DNA of 64,000 nt from Inia geoffrensis (GCA_036417435.1 CM070909.1:6666597-6730596), one strand, 5' to 3'. Positions 11,515 to 23,259 are shown, counted from the stretch's first letter. The notes: generated by a model not told the origin, from the letters alone. Numbers and translations are program-made.

Positions 11515-12125
11515 CACTTGACCTCCCAGTACGACAGTGCAGCCGCTGCGGAAACAGTGTGGGATCCCTCAAAGTATTAAAAATAGAATCACCATATGAC
11601 CCAGCAATCCCACTTTGGGGTGTACACCCCAAAGAACCGAAAGCAGGGACTCAAAGAGCATTTGTACGTCCCCCTCCATAGCAACGTGATGCACACCCAA
11701 GGGTGTGAAGCAACCCAAGTGCCCATCGACGGCCAAATGGATAAACAAAATGTGGTAAATAGATAAAATGGAATCTTATCCGGCCCTACGAAGAGAGGAA
11801 ATTCTGACATGTGCCATCACGAGGAGTCTTGAAGGCTTTGCTAAGTGAAATGAGGCAGCCACCGAAGGACGGACACTGTATGATTCTCCTTACACGAGGT
11901 CCCCAGAGGAGCCATACGCACAAAGACAGAAAGTAGGATGGTGGTCCTGGGGAAGGGCCAGTGTTTAATGGGAACAGAGTTTCTATTTTGCAAAATAAGG
12001 AGAGCTCTGGTGAGGGTTACACAACAATGTGAATGTATTGAAAAGCACTGAAATATTCACTTAAAAATGGTTCAGATGGGGGATTTTGTTATGTGTATTT
12101 TACCGCAATTTAGAAACATCACAGA
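11515..12125 (+). mobile_element. Old L1 (L1M-type) 3' fragment
   Basis: Carries the L1 ORF2 3' stretch 'atgacccagcaatcccact', 'ccaagtgcccatcgacgg' and a 3' UTR ending 'ttttaccgcaatttag'. Interrupted by stops; no intact frame. Confidence 0.85.
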
Positions 12126-12183
12126 GTGGAGGACACTAGGAATTGTGTTAAGACTCGGGGTATAAGTCCCCACACCCCCAATG

Positions 12184-12185
<2 letters not shown>

Positions 12186-12229
<44 letters not shown>
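12186..12229 (+). repeat. (CA)n microsatellite
   Basis: Uninterrupted CA dinucleotides, about 22 units, between two transposon fossils. Confidence 0.98.
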
Positions 12230-12231
<2 letters not shown>

Positions 12232-12232
<1 letters not shown>

Positions 12233-12440
12233 GTGGCATTTATGGAGAGATTTCCAGGTCCCAGCTCGGGGCTAAGTGCTCTGCATGTACACACGCGCCT
12301 GATTCTCTTCTAACACTGGGAGTTAGTTATAAGTAATTCACAGATGAGGGGCTACAGCTTAGAGGGCTTAAGAGACTTACACAAATTCACACTGCTAGTA
12401 AGTGGCAGATTCAGGATTAAAACTCAGGGCAATGTACCAC
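12232..12440 (-). repeat. MIR SINE
   Basis: Reverse MIR order: 'gctaagtgctctgcatgtac', 'tcacagatgaggggctacag', 'actgctagtaagtggcag'. Confidence 0.75.
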
Positions 12441-12464
12441 AAAATTCTTTAAGAGTCTCTTTGT

Positions 12465-12680
12465 TAACCTAAATCAGGCGTCAACTAGCATCCCCTGTAA
12501 AGGCCAGATCATGCGTATTTGAGGCTTTGCAGGCCTTTGTCACAGCTTCCCAAGTCCGTGTTGTAACTTGGAATCTGCCGTGGATGGTATGAGAAGGAAA
12601 GAGCCCGGCTGTGTTCCAATTACACGGCACTCACAGAAACAGCGAGTGAGCCAGGTTTGGCTGGCTGGCCAACTCCTAGA
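12465..12680 (-). mobile_element. Old non-autonomous hAT-type element
   Basis: Contains 'cctgtaaaggccagatcat', 'aggctttgcaggcctttgtc' and 'gctgtgttccaattacacgg'. This is the same family as the element at 15160-15395, in the opposite orientation. Family name not certain; strand label is relative to that copy. Confidence 0.6.
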
Positions 12681-14750
12681 TGGTTCTTTACAGTTTGGCT
12701 AATCCAGGAATTCCAGGCAGTGTTGCAGGGTGGGTACTTGGCGTTGCTAATAACTGTTACACTCCTCTAAGAAATCAGAGGAACAGGGTTTATGAGGCTG
12801 CTGGTGTCTTCAGAGATCTCCTGCCCGACCTGTCCCCAACTCCCTCTCCCAACTGGAGGGGTCCCTTCATGCCCTCTCCAGCCTGGTCCTCCCGTGTCCC
12901 TCTGCCTCTCACTAGGGACCCTCTGGCTCACGACTCTGGTTCTCTAGGGGACCCCTCCCTGCAAAGCAATCTTCACCCCAGTTCTGCCTGGAATGATCTC
13001 CATGGGACACACACAGGGGTTTATTGTGGAGGAGGGAGTGAGGTCTGGGGGGCCACGGGTGGAGCTGAAGACCCTCCAACTCCTGCCTAAACTGTGCGCT
13101 CACGGGTCAATATCAACCATCCAACGTCCCGTAGCGGGACCTGCTCGTGCGCAACCCAAGCTCAGGGCGGCTTTTGCATCCTGGCCTCGGCCCTGGGGAC
13201 CTGCTCCTTTCCGTCTGTGGTCCTGCTCTGTCAGGGTGTCTGTTTGCTCACGGTTGCTGCTCTCCGATCACCTCTCAGATGCCTGGGTTTCCCTACCTCT
13301 CGGATGGCTGGGAGCTTGTCTCACCCCCTGCAGGTGGAGTTCTTCCGTTACTCAGGAGAAAGAAGAATGGGGGCACGAGGGGAGCAGCCTTGCCCCTCCC
13401 CCTCCCTCAAAGGATGGCAACTGTGTGCGGTTTTGTGCCAGCTCCCCTCGCCCGCCGGCCCCTCCTGCCCAGGCTCCCCACCCCGACCCAGCCACTCTCC
13501 GCCTTAACAGGCCTTTCCCGGCATCTGGATCTGGGTGTGCGTGAATGCTGTGAGCTCTTCTCCAGGTCCCGAGAGGCCGTGCTGGGAGCCGAGGGTGAGA
13601 ACGCGGGCGGTGACCAGGACCCAGGGGCCAGCCACCGGCTGCCGCGGTACGTGCAGGGGTGACAGCAGCAGGCAGATGTCTTCAGTCCTGCCAGGGGAAC
13701 CAAGGGCGCGTGGGCCTCACAGGGAACCCAGGGTGGACAACAAGAGGGTGACTTTCTTCCCAAATCTCCTTCCAGCCCATCCTCCTCCAGACATGACGGT
13801 GAAGGCGGCAGAGAGGCGGCCCTTCGATGACGCGTTTTGTTCTCTCGTGATATCATTCTCTCAGCTAGAAGAGCTGAGCTTTTCAAATGCTTCGCCGTCC
13901 ACAGGCACGCAGGAAGTTCAGGAAACTGCAGCCGGCAGAGCTGAATGCCACGGACCCAGCAGACTAGCTGATGGGATGCCCCGCCCTCCGCCTGCTGTCT
14001 GGACCAGGGGTGGGGCGGGAGGGAACAAGGCTGCTGTGGCGTCTCTGGGATCTGGGGCTTCCGACTTCATTCCAAGCCCAACGCAAATGATTTCTTCAAC
14101 AATTGATACTTTACAGTTTAAACTCACCGTGCCTCTCCCGGCCTTCATTAAAGAGAGGGCTTCGGTGCAGGTTAATGGGGGTGTATTCAGTGAGAGTGCT
14201 GAGTTGCACTGTGCACATGACCCACGGTTGACCCTCAATAAAAGAGAATTCCCTTTTCTTTCTTTCTAGAAGGAGCACAAATGAAACATGCCATTAAAAC
14301 CACTCCTACAAGCGCCATGGCCACAGGCCTGTGAAGGACAACTATGAATTCCCAGGCTGGGGTTGTCAAGGTTTTCTCAAAACACACCTACGCTGGACTT
14401 CTAGGTGGGGTGAGGCTTTGGGGATGAATATCAGTGGCAGGAATTTACCAGGTGTCAATTGCTGAAAACCAGAGAGGCCCGGGCTCCCTTGTGGGCTAAG
14501 GTACCACTGTTCCCAGGTCTTTCCCCTCAAATCCTGAAGTACCTATTGGACGGGGGAGAGGCTGGGAGAAGCCAGAATATTCCACCCCGTGGGGCTGGTG
14601 GGAGAAAGGCCTGCGGTGCTCCATCCAGGTCACAAGCCTCCAGGCCGCAAGGCTCACACAGCGAGTGGAGGTGGGACGGATACGAACGAGGGTCTGCATT
14701 TCATGGCCCAACTTCAGCGTACTCTGCAAAACCAGCCTTAAAAAAGAAAA
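12681..14750. other. CRACR2A intron, GC-rich, no feature assigned
   Basis: GC-rich intronic sequence with overlapping open frames (up to 244 codons at 13535-14269 on the plus strand). Several frames are open at once, which points to base composition, not coding. No protein family recognised. Confidence 0.5.
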
Positions 14751-14754
14751 TCTG

Positions 14755-14960
14755 GGCTTCCCTGGTGGCGCAGTGGTTGAGAGTCCGCCTGCCGGTGCAG
14801 GGGACGCGGGTTCGTGCCCCGGTCCGGGAAGATCCCACATGCTGCGGAGCGGCTGGGCCCGTGAGCCATGGCCACTGAGCCTGTGCGTCTGGAAGCTGTG
14901 CTTTGCAGCGGAAGAGGCCACTACAGTGAGAGGCCCGCGTACCGCAAAAAAAAAAAAAAA
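14755..14960 (+). mobile_element. CHR SINE (cetacean type)
   Basis: Head 'ggcttccctggtggcgcagt', body 'gtgccccggtccgggaagat', poly(A). Flanks 'aaaaagaaaatctg' and 'aaaaagaaaacctg' look like a target-site duplication with one change. Confidence 0.95.
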
Positions 14961-15159
14961 GAAAACCTGCCCATCGCGAGTCTTCCCCCCCTTTGTGCAG
15001 CTGTGTGTCCCTCCCCAAAATGCCCCTGACGTACGAGTGATGGGAGGGTGGTGTGGAGAGATGCTGTCCGAGCTCCAGTGCAGCCCGCGCTTCCTTTATT
15101 CTCGGGGTGAAAACATGACTGCAGCATGAGAGACTTAAGGAAGACACTGGGAAGGTGCC

Positions 15160-15395
15160 AGACCAGGGGTGGGCAAACCACGCCCCGCCCTGTAAATGGG
15201 ACCCAGTGCCTGTTTTTGTACAGCCAGAGAGCTAAGACTCGCTTTTACATTTTTAAATGGCTGAAAACAGTAGCAAAAGGAGAATAATGTCTGGTGACAC
15301 GTGACAATGACACACAATGTACATTCCAGCGTAGGCGAATAAAGCTGTTTGGGAACAGGTCACGCTCTGCTGTTTCCACACTGCCTGTGGCTGCT
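15160..15395 (+). mobile_element. Old non-autonomous hAT-type element
   Basis: Starts 'ccaggggtgggcaaacca', followed by 'cagtgcctgtttttgtacag' and 'catttttaaatggctg'. Mirrors the motif order of the copy at 12465-12680. Confidence 0.6.
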
Positions 15396-15559
15396 AGCGC
15401 TGCTGTAACCAAGCAGGACCTTACGGGGCCTTCGCGGGACAGACGCCTCCCCATACCCTCTGCTTTAGTTCCCCTCTGGAGGGCCTAGATAATAGTATCT
15501 GATGCACATTTCCTGAGTTGTTTTACAGATGCCAAAACCACCACCAAACGGAAGACGTT

Positions 15560-16098
15560 AACTACTTGATGACCACGAGCACACAGCCCCCAGGCCTCCT
15601 GGAGCCTAAGGACTGATCACGTGAACCCCTGTGACACCGCCCTGGTACCACCACCAACCAGAGAACTGTGCACGAGCTGATCACATACCCCGGGACTCCC
15701 CTCTCTCACCTGGCCTTTAAAAATGATTTGCTGAAAACCACTGAGGAGTTCGGGTGTTTTTTTTCTTTTTTTTTTTAATGTGGACCATGTTCGAAGTCTT
15801 TATTGAATTTGTTACAATATTGCTTCTGTTTCATGTTTTGGTTTCTTGGCCCCAAGGCACGTGGGATCTTAGCTCCCTGACCAGGGATCAAACCTGCACC
15901 TCCTGCATTGGAAGGCGAAGTCTTAACCACTGAACCGCCAGGGAAGTCTGAAGGAGTTCGGGTGTTTGGAGCACTAGCTGCCCCGGACTCCTTGCTTGGC
16001 GCCTGAAATAAACGCTGCCCTTTCTTTCACCACAACCTGGGCTCAGTGGATCGGCTTTACTGTGCCCGGGCGAGCAGATCCAAGTTTGGTTCAGTAAC
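15560..16098 (+). mobile_element. LTR-like element, split by a SINE
   Basis: The right part looks like an LTR R/U5 region: AATAAA at 16007-16012, then a CT-rich stretch and 'acaacctgggctcagtgg', ending near 'agtttggttcagtaac'. A CHR SINE at 15760-15951 interrupts it. Left edge and family are uncertain; no internal retroviral genes are seen. Confidence 0.45.
15760..15951 (-). mobile_element. CHR SINE, short subtype, reverse
   Basis: Reverse copy ending 'accgccagggaagtc', with a T-rich tail on its left. A perfect 16-bp target-site duplication, aggagttcgggtgttt, flanks it at 15744-15759 and 15952-15967. Confidence 0.95.
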
Positions 16099-16517
16099 GC
16101 CGTGACAGGGCTGACTGAGAGTCATGGCACCTCGTGGGAGTGGCTTGGGCACAGCTCGGAGCCGTGTTGTAAAGTAACAAGTCAGTGCCTTTCCACCTTT
16201 GTTCCAGAAGTTTCTTCTCCGTGTCTCACTTAAGTTTCTTATATTGCTGCCACCATTTTCCACAATTCTGGGGAGTTACTGACTCAGAGAAAATAGTCTC
16301 CGAGCCTGACACCAAGTGAAGGCCAGAAAAAGAATGAACCCAGGAGATCGAGCTCCCAGGAGGGTTTAGGCCGATGCCTCCTTCCAGGAGAGAGTTGACG
16401 GCATCTTTTCTGTTAAAGACATCACCTCCTGTGGGGCAGGCCCCAGCCCAAGAAAGGGAGACCCATGCATTCCAGGTAGCATTTTTGGTGGGCAGGTGCA
16501 ACCCGGGACCCTCTTAC

Positions 16518-16733
16518 CTGCATATCCCTCCTGGTGATGAAGCCCTTGCCTGCAGCATCACAGGTCTGGAAGAACTCCTGTGCCTTCCTCAGCATGGTCA
16601 GCTGTGCCGGTGCCAGCTCCTGGGTCCCCTCACGTGGCACGTCGTCCAGGGAGCCCAGGCAGTCCCCGCTCCCCTGGTGCCCCCAGCCAGGTCCCTGGGG
16701 TCTGGAGACCCCTCTCCTCTCGGGCGTGGCCAT
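16518..16733 (-). CDS. CRACR2A: CRACR2A first coding exon, EF-hand 1
   Basis: The start codon is at 16731-16733 and the exon ends in phase 0 at CAG|gtaaga (16518/16517), giving 72 codons. The peptide starts MATPERRGVSRPQGPGWG, has a low-complexity Gly/Asp-rich N-terminus, then MLRKAQEFFQTC and an EF-hand loop DAAGKGFITRRD (residues 59-70), ending at Gln72. It matches the N-terminus of CRACR2A, and this ATG was chosen because it is the first in the exon and agrees with the family start. Loop position 3 is Ala, so EF1 is non-canonical. The -3 base is T and +4 is G, a moderate initiation context. The joined frame continues with Arg73 in the 7225-7336 exon. Confidence 0.95.
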
Positions 16734-16768
16734 CCAGATCTGTCAGTTTCTTCGAGTCTTTTCAGAAC
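16734..16768 (-). other. CRACR2A: CRACR2A 5'UTR part of the ATG exon
   Basis: Thirty-five bases upstream of the ATG are preceded by a strong polypyrimidine tract and acceptor (ctctctctcatcttccacc then ttcag at 16773-16769). The start codon therefore sits in an internal exon and at least one non-coding exon must lie further upstream at higher coordinates. Confidence 0.8.
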
Positions 16769-16773
16769 CTGAA

Positions 16774-17630
16774 GGTGGAAGATGAGAGAGAGGAGTGGGC
16801 GTGGTAGGGATGGAGGAAGGCTGGAAGAGGATGAGAGGGGATGGGAGGGAAGCAGAGGACCGCTCACCAGTGCCCGTTTCTCTCTTCATCAGCACAAGAT
16901 CGGAACAAGAGGAGATGTGCCCTGATCATTAACAGATCAGCCAGCCTATCAAAGAGAGCAGAGAAGGAGGGGGAAAGAAAAACAGACATTTCCAGCTTGA
17001 AAGGAGGTGGCCAGAAAATTTCTCCCAACCTAAATCAACGGCAAGAACACAGATGCTGATAGATCAGCTTCCATTTCTGGAGTGTTTACTTGGAGGCAGG
17101 CACCACACCGTGGCCTCTATATACATTTTCCCATTTCCTTGCCCTGTAATGGGGGATTTCAGTCAGTGACTGGCAGAGGAGGAAGGTCTTCAGAGTTGGG
17201 TTCCTCCTCTATAGCCCTCAAAATAGAGTGCATAGCAATCCACTACTACTGACCAGCTGTGTGAGCTCGAGAGAGCCCCAAAGCCACTCTGGGCCTGGGA
17301 ATTAGTAAACCGGATCTCTCCATTCCAGGTCTGACTTTCTCTGGCTCCCAGCTTCCCTTGCCCATGTCACAGGCGATGCATGGCATAAAAGAGGCCATCT
17401 CACAGCTCTAAAGAAGTTGGCTATGAGCACTAGAAGAGAGGCACCACCTCTTATTTGATTTTAACCCCAGGTATCAGCCCAAAGGTGGTATAAAGTCAGT
17501 GCTCATTGATTCCCTGTTGAATGAAGGAAGACGGCTCTTTCGTAAATTCTTTGCAGGGATGCCTGAAAGCATTTGTATTTCAGTCAGGAAGCTCTTTATA
17601 TGGGATTTTCATCTCATAAAGGATAAGTCC
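16774..17630. repeat. Intron with MIR remnants
   Basis: A reverse MIR fragment lies at about 17070-17160 ('tggagtgtttacttggagg', 'cccatttccttgccctg') and a forward MIR-like bit at about 17255-17320 ('ctgaccagctgtgtgag'). Otherwise nothing clear. Confidence 0.5.
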
Positions 17631-17709
17631 AGACTTCTGTTTCCAGAAAAGATGGAATAACAGGGACTGAATCTACCCTCCCAGTTGAAATAACCCAAAA
17701 TCCAGATTT

Positions 17710-17742
<33 letters not shown>

Positions 17743-18182
17743 TTTAATGGTTTTCCAGGCACTGGGTATCAGGCAATGAAGGATAGTGACCAGCAGGGCT
17801 GGGACTAGGGTGAGTGGAGGGAGGCCCCTAAAGTATCAGATTAAGAGGCGTTGAGTCTCAGGTCCTAACCCTGTACTCCCACTCTTGAGAATGTCTTCTT
17901 AAGGTGCAAGGAGAGGATTCCAATCTCGAAGCTGTGTATCTGAGAGTGACTAGCTTTTTAAATTTTGCTCCCAAAGGGCCCACATTTGCCTCCCTCTAGT
18001 CTAAGCCTTGTTCCTGAGAGATGGGAAACAAATGAAATATGCCCCATTATTGCCTAAAGAGTTTTCAGTTCATGGCACAGGAAGGGGAAACCCAGGTGGA
18101 GCCTGACAGACACCCTAAACTGAGGCAACCCAACTATATGCTGCCTAAAAGAAATGTACTTTAGCATAAAGACACAAATAGG
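17631..18182 (+). mobile_element. Possible L1/HAL1 5' remnant with (AT)n
   Basis: 'gtttccagaaaagatggaat' followed by 'cagttgaaataacccaaaat' resembles the 5' part of an old L1/HAL1; a TA run lies at about 17710-17742. Weak assignment. Its right end abuts a CHR SINE. Confidence 0.4.
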
Positions 18183-18519
18183 GGACTTCCCTGATGGCAC
18201 AGTGGTTAGGAATCCGCTTGCCTATGCAGGGGACATAGGTTTGAGCCCTGGTCGGGGAAGATCCCACATGCTGAGGAGCAACTAAGCCCGTGCACCACAC
18301 TATTGAGCCTGCGCTCTAGAGCACGCGAGCCATAACTACTGAAGCCCATACACCTAGAGCCCGTGCTCTACAACAAGAGAAGCCACTGCAGTGAGAAGCC
18401 CGTGAACCACAACAAAGAGCAGCCCCCACTCGCTGCAACTAGAGAAAGCCCACACGCAGCAACGAAGACCCAATGCAGCCAAAAGTAAATAAATAAATAA
18501 ATAAATTTATATTTTAAAA
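18183..18519 (+). mobile_element. Long CHR SINE nested in L1
   Basis: Head 'gacttccctgatggcacagt', a long body with 'gagcaactaagcccgtgc' and 'gaagcccatacacctagag', and an AAAT tail. A perfect 15-bp target-site duplication, aaagacacaaatagg, lies at 18168-18182 and 18520-18534. Confidence 0.95.
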
Positions 18520-18534
18520 AAAGACACAAATAGG

Positions 18535-20605
18535 TTAAAAGTAAAAGACTGAAAAAATATATAGCATGTTAACACTAATCAAGGGAAAGCTGCATATTAA
18601 TATCAGGCAAAGTAGATTCTATAGAACAAAGAATATTAATGGAGATAAAGTCATTTCATAATGATAAAGAGGGCGATTCATCAATAGGATAAAACAATCT
18701 AAACACATATGCACCTAAGAACAGGTGCAAAAAGCAAATGCATAAAACAAGAACTGATAGAACTTCAAGGAGAACTAGACAAATCCACTATCACATTCAG
18801 ATTTCATTATCCCTCTATCAATAATTAATAAAACAAGAAGACAGAAATCAGTAAGGATACAGAAGATTTGAACAAAACTGTCAACTATTTTGACCTACTT
18901 GACATTTATAGAACAATCCACCCAACAAAACCTGAACACACTTTCAAGTGCACATGGAACATTTACCAAGACAGTCCATATTCTGGTCCACAAAACAAGT
19001 TCCAATAAATTTAAAAGGATTTAGTCATACAAAGTATGTACTCTGACCACAATGGAATCATGTTAGAACCAATAACAGAAAGGCCTCTGGGAAATCTCCA
19101 AACGTGGAAACTATGTAACAGACTTCTAGAAACCCATGGCTCAAAGGAGACATGAAAATGGAATTTAAGAATAATTTGAACTAAATGAAAATAAAAGTAC
19201 AATATTTCAAATTTTGTAGGATATTGCTAAAGCAGTACTCAGGAAAAAATTTATAGCCCTAAACAAATATATTAGAAAGGAAGAAAGGTCTCAGGCCAAT
19301 GGCCTCATCTTCTACCTCTAGAAACTAGAAAAAGAAGAGTAAAGGAAACCCAAAGTAAGGAGAAGAAATAATAACAATCAGAACAGAAGTCAATGAAATG
19401 GAAAACCATAGAGAAAAACAATGGAGACAATCAACAAAACTAAAAGCTAGGCCTTTAAGGAGATCAATAAAGAGAGAGGATACATATTATAGTATAAGGA
19501 ATTTAAGATGACATCATTACAAATTCTACAGACATTAAAAGGATAATAAGGGACTATTATGAACTACTTTGTGCCAATAAATTTGACAATTTAGATGAGA
19601 TGGACAAATTCCTTGAAATATCACACTAAATATCAAAGCTCACTCAAGAAGAAATAGATAGCCCGAACAACACTATACCTATTTTTAAAATTTTAAAAGA
19701 AAATCAACAACTCAGTTGTTTTTAAATGGACAAACACTTGAACAGGCACTTCACCAAATAAGACATGTGGATATCAAATAACCACATGAAAATGTTCATC
19801 ATTATTAGTCATAAGGGAAATGAAATTTAAAACCCAAATGAAATGCCACTACACGCTTGTTAGAATGTCTGAAATGAAAAAGATTGACCAAGTCTTGGCA
19901 AGGATGTGGGGTGACAGGATGGAACGCTCATATGTCGCTGGTGGGAATGTACACAAAAGTACAATCCCTTCGGAAAACACTTTGTGGTCTCCTAGAAAAG
20001 TCAGACAAACTTCTACCATCTGATACAGCCGTGACACTCCTCCATATTACTTACCCAAGAGAATTAAAGCATACGTCCATACAAAGACTTGTCCATGAAG
20101 GTTCACAGAACCTTTATTTGTAGTAGCCAAAAACAGCCCAAATATTCATCAGCAGGTGAACTGGTAAGATTGTGGTATAAACACACAAAGGGATGCTATT
20201 CAGCTTTGAAAGGAAGGGACTGTTGATCCAAGCAACAAACCGTATGAATCTCAAAATAATCACGTGAGTGAAAGGAGCTGGACAAAAAGAGTGCATCCTA
20301 CTTGATTCTACTAATATAAAATTCTAAAAAATGAAGACTCACCTATAGTGACAGGAAAGAAATAAGGGAGGGTGGGGAAGGGTGAAAAGGAGGGATGACA
20401 AATGGGCAAGAGCAAACTTTTGGGGGTGTGGATATGTTCGAAATCTTTATTGTGGTGATGGTTTCATGGAGATATACATACACATACAGACAGACACACA
20501 TACGCCAACGTACATACATGTAGATACAAATATATATCAAAACATCAAATTATACATTTTAAATATGTGTGGTTTATTGTATGTCAATAGTTGACTAGAT
20601 CTATT
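18535..20605 (+). mobile_element. Old L1 LINE, ORF2 and 3' end, decayed
   Basis: The 18.9-19.2 kb part matches the L1 ORF2 endonuclease region ('caagtgcacatggaacat', 'ctgaccacaatggaatcatg'). 19.8-20.3 kb matches the ORF2 C-terminal end and 3' UTR ('ctggtgggaatgtacac', 'ggtgaactggtaagattgtg'). Many stops; probably two fragments, with the reverse transcriptase part missing. Confidence 0.85.
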
Positions 20606-21814
20606 TTCTTAAAAAAAGAATAGGTCAGCCAGACCCTTCTCATATTCGCCGGGACTTGCAAATCTAGGCCTGCCTACTGTGTTTATATTCCCAGGATCCT
20701 GTTTCTTCCTCTTACCTTCAACTCTGGCAAGCCGGAAATGGCTGAAAATTAAGTAATTTCCCTGTGAAAATGCTCAGTCCCTTCGTGTACGGAGCTAAAT
20801 GAACTTGGAAAGTAAGGGAGCAGGGCAGAGTCCCTCCTGCAGACAATTTCCCTTTATGAGCTCGCCTCCTTTCTCCTCTGGCTTTGACCTGCAATCTTCC
20901 CACGGCATCTGTGGGGTTTCCAAGTAGAAGGGAAGACGAAACAACAGGAGTGTTTCTACTTTCATTTCAAAATAAAATGGAAGCCCTGTGACGGGCTTGG
21001 CTGCCTCACACTTGGATGAAGCCCTGTGATGACCTGGGCCCCGGCTGGACACAGCTTCCTGTCTCCAAGATTTTTTTGGCCACCAGACAGTACACTCATA
21101 AAAGGGAAAAGGGTGCGATGCGTTCCAGAGGCAAAGGGCAAAGGCCATCACCATCACAAAGGGACAAAAGAGCCCACTTTTATCTGCCCGTCTCCATCAG
21201 AGCCGGCAAACTGCCATTCTCCCTCCAGAATGGTTCCATGAAAGCCTTTATACACAGATGGAAATTATCCAGCCCTCGGATGTTTCCAGGAACATTTCCC
21301 AGACCTCCAAAGTAATTCACAGCTTAGTAACTGCTGTTATCAGAACATTCACGGACCAAGCCCATATCGCTTCTGAAGGCCCTAAGCTCCCTTCCCCATC
21401 ACTCTGGGCTCCACGGAGCTGGAGAACGGCTGATACCCTGTGGCACACCACGCCCGAGACCGACTTGAAAGTCACCCTGATCTCCCTTGAATCTCTCCTG
21501 CAGCACACAGCTAGGAAGTCAAGAGCCCCAAAGCATCTTCAGGATCCATTCAAATCCCATGAATTATCCAGGCTCCAGTGGAGGAATATTCTCCATGTGG
21601 CAGTGCCCCACATGTCCACCACTAACTCCGCATTGGCCGTGTCAAAGAGAGGCGGACGGGCCAGTCGTGTCAAGCTGTGAGGACACAGGAGGGTTGCTGA
21701 GCAAAGGATCTGAAAGGGAGCTGCACCAGCAAAGGACGTGAGATGCTCACAGGTTCTTACCTGACCCGTGGGAGGGAACAAGTTAAGGAAGAATCAAGGC
21801 CTCAGACAGGAGGT
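20606..21814. other. First-intron sequence, nothing clear
   Basis: About 1.2 kb with no recognised repeat or exon. Short open frames overlap in both directions. Confidence 0.5.
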
Positions 21815-22262
21815 GTGTTAGTCTCCTAGGGCCGCTGCAACAGAGCACCAAACGCTGGGTGGCTTAAACAACAGAAACTTAAGTCTCTCACACTTCTGGG
21901 GCTAGAAGTCCAAAATCCAGATGTCTCAGAGCAGGCTGTGCTCCCTGAGACTCCAGGTAGGATCCTTCTTTGTCTCTTCCCAGCGTCCGGAGGTGGCGGC
22001 CACCCTGGAGTCCTCGGCTTTCGGCTGCATCTCTCCTGTGAGCTCTGCCTCCTTCATCACGTGGCCTCTCCCCTGCCGTGTCTGCCCCCATCCTCTTCCT
22101 GTCTTATCACCAGTCGTATTGATTAAGGGCCCACTCAATGACCTCATCTCAACTTGACTAATTACATTCATAATCACCCTACTTCCAAATCTGGTCACAT
22201 TCCGAGGTCCTGGGGGTTAAGGCTCCAACATACCTTTCAGGGACACAATTCAGCTTCTAATC
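21815..22262 (+). mobile_element. Ancient interspersed repeat, LTR-like
   Basis: Runs from 'gtgttagtctcctagggccg' and 'gctgggtggcttaaacaac' to 'caacatacctttcaggg' and 'gacacaattcagcttctaa', a well-known mammalian repeat order. Exact family not named. Confidence 0.65.
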
Positions 22263-22744
22263 GGTGGTGTCTTAGGAGACACTGAGACAGGGATTTGGGT
22301 GAAAGTGGCTTGTTTGGAAAGGACGCGGGAAACACTGTCCGGGGAGTGGGAAGGGAAGCAGCCTGTGGGAGGCACCTTCTCCAGCCAACAACGGGTGAGC
22401 AGCTGCTGGGGCTTGGGGCCTCCCAGGAACTCGAGGGTAGATCACAGGTCTCAGGGATCCAACCCCAGGGGAAAGGGTCAGGCTACTTGTATGTCAACGC
22501 CTCAGTCATGGGGAGGCTGCCCCTGAGGGTGTTAACCCCCAGCGCTCCAGGGGGCCATGGGTGATGGCTTTGGAGAAAGCCCCCAGGCAAAGGGACAGAG
22601 GCCAGCAGCTGGAAGTGGCCACAGGACAAGGAAATGGTCAGTCCTCTCACTGTGATGAGGGCAGGCCACCAAAAGCATCTGGTACATAGGACGTGGGGGA
22701 AGGAGAGGCTCTGGGCCACCCACATGCCATCCACACAGGCCCTA
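22263..22744. other. Intron, nothing clear
   Basis: No repeat or exon recognised. Confidence 0.5.
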
Positions 22745-22890
22745 GCCCTCAATCGCCCCATCTGTAAAAAAGCAGGTGACAGTACCTACTTCCTGTGAGG
22801 ACCGGGCAACGTAAAAACAGGTAAAACACTTGGAAACAATGCCTAGCACACAGTAAGCGGTTGGTAAGTGTGAGCTCTGACAATAATTTC
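22745..22890 (+). repeat. MIR SINE 3' part
   Basis: 'cgccccatctgtaaaaaag' followed by 'aatgcctagcacacagtaag' and 'ggtaagtgtgagc', the forward MIR tail. Confidence 0.75.
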
Positions 22891-22999
22891 TAGGGCATTT
22901 CCAGTATTATTCTTTTTAGTTCGAAATTCTGATAGTGAGATGACTCCTTGGGAGGTGATAAAATAATGAGAGACATACAAACTCATAATGATGCTAATT

Positions 23000-23195
23000 A
23001 TATTTCACAGTTTAAAAAGAACTTTCACTTGTATCATCCCATTTCCATAGTGACCCTGTGAAGCTGTCAGGACTGGCTGTCTTTTCCCTCTTTTAGTAAT
23101 GAACATCTTAGTCTCCAAGAGGTTACGTGACCCGTCCAGGGTCATCAAGGAGAGCTGGGACTCAAACTTACCACTCCTGAGAGTAAGTGATAAGG
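23000..23195 (-). repeat. MIR SINE fragment
   Basis: Reverse MIR order: 'tatcatcccatttccatag', 'ccaagaggttacgtgaccc', 'agagctgggactcaaac'. Confidence 0.65.
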
Positions 23196-23259
23196 CCAGA
23201 GGCATACTGGGGCTGTGTTTGTTTTCTAGGACTCAATGAAGGGCAGTTTTCAGTTCGTC

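Noticed and set aside
13094..14269. Several long overlapping plus-strand frames (up to 244 codons)
   Set aside because: Multiple frames are open simultaneously in a GC-rich region; no family match.
14755..14830. tRNA gene
   Set aside because: The A/B-box-like sequences belong to the tRNA-derived head of the CHR SINE; no cloverleaf tRNA gene was found.
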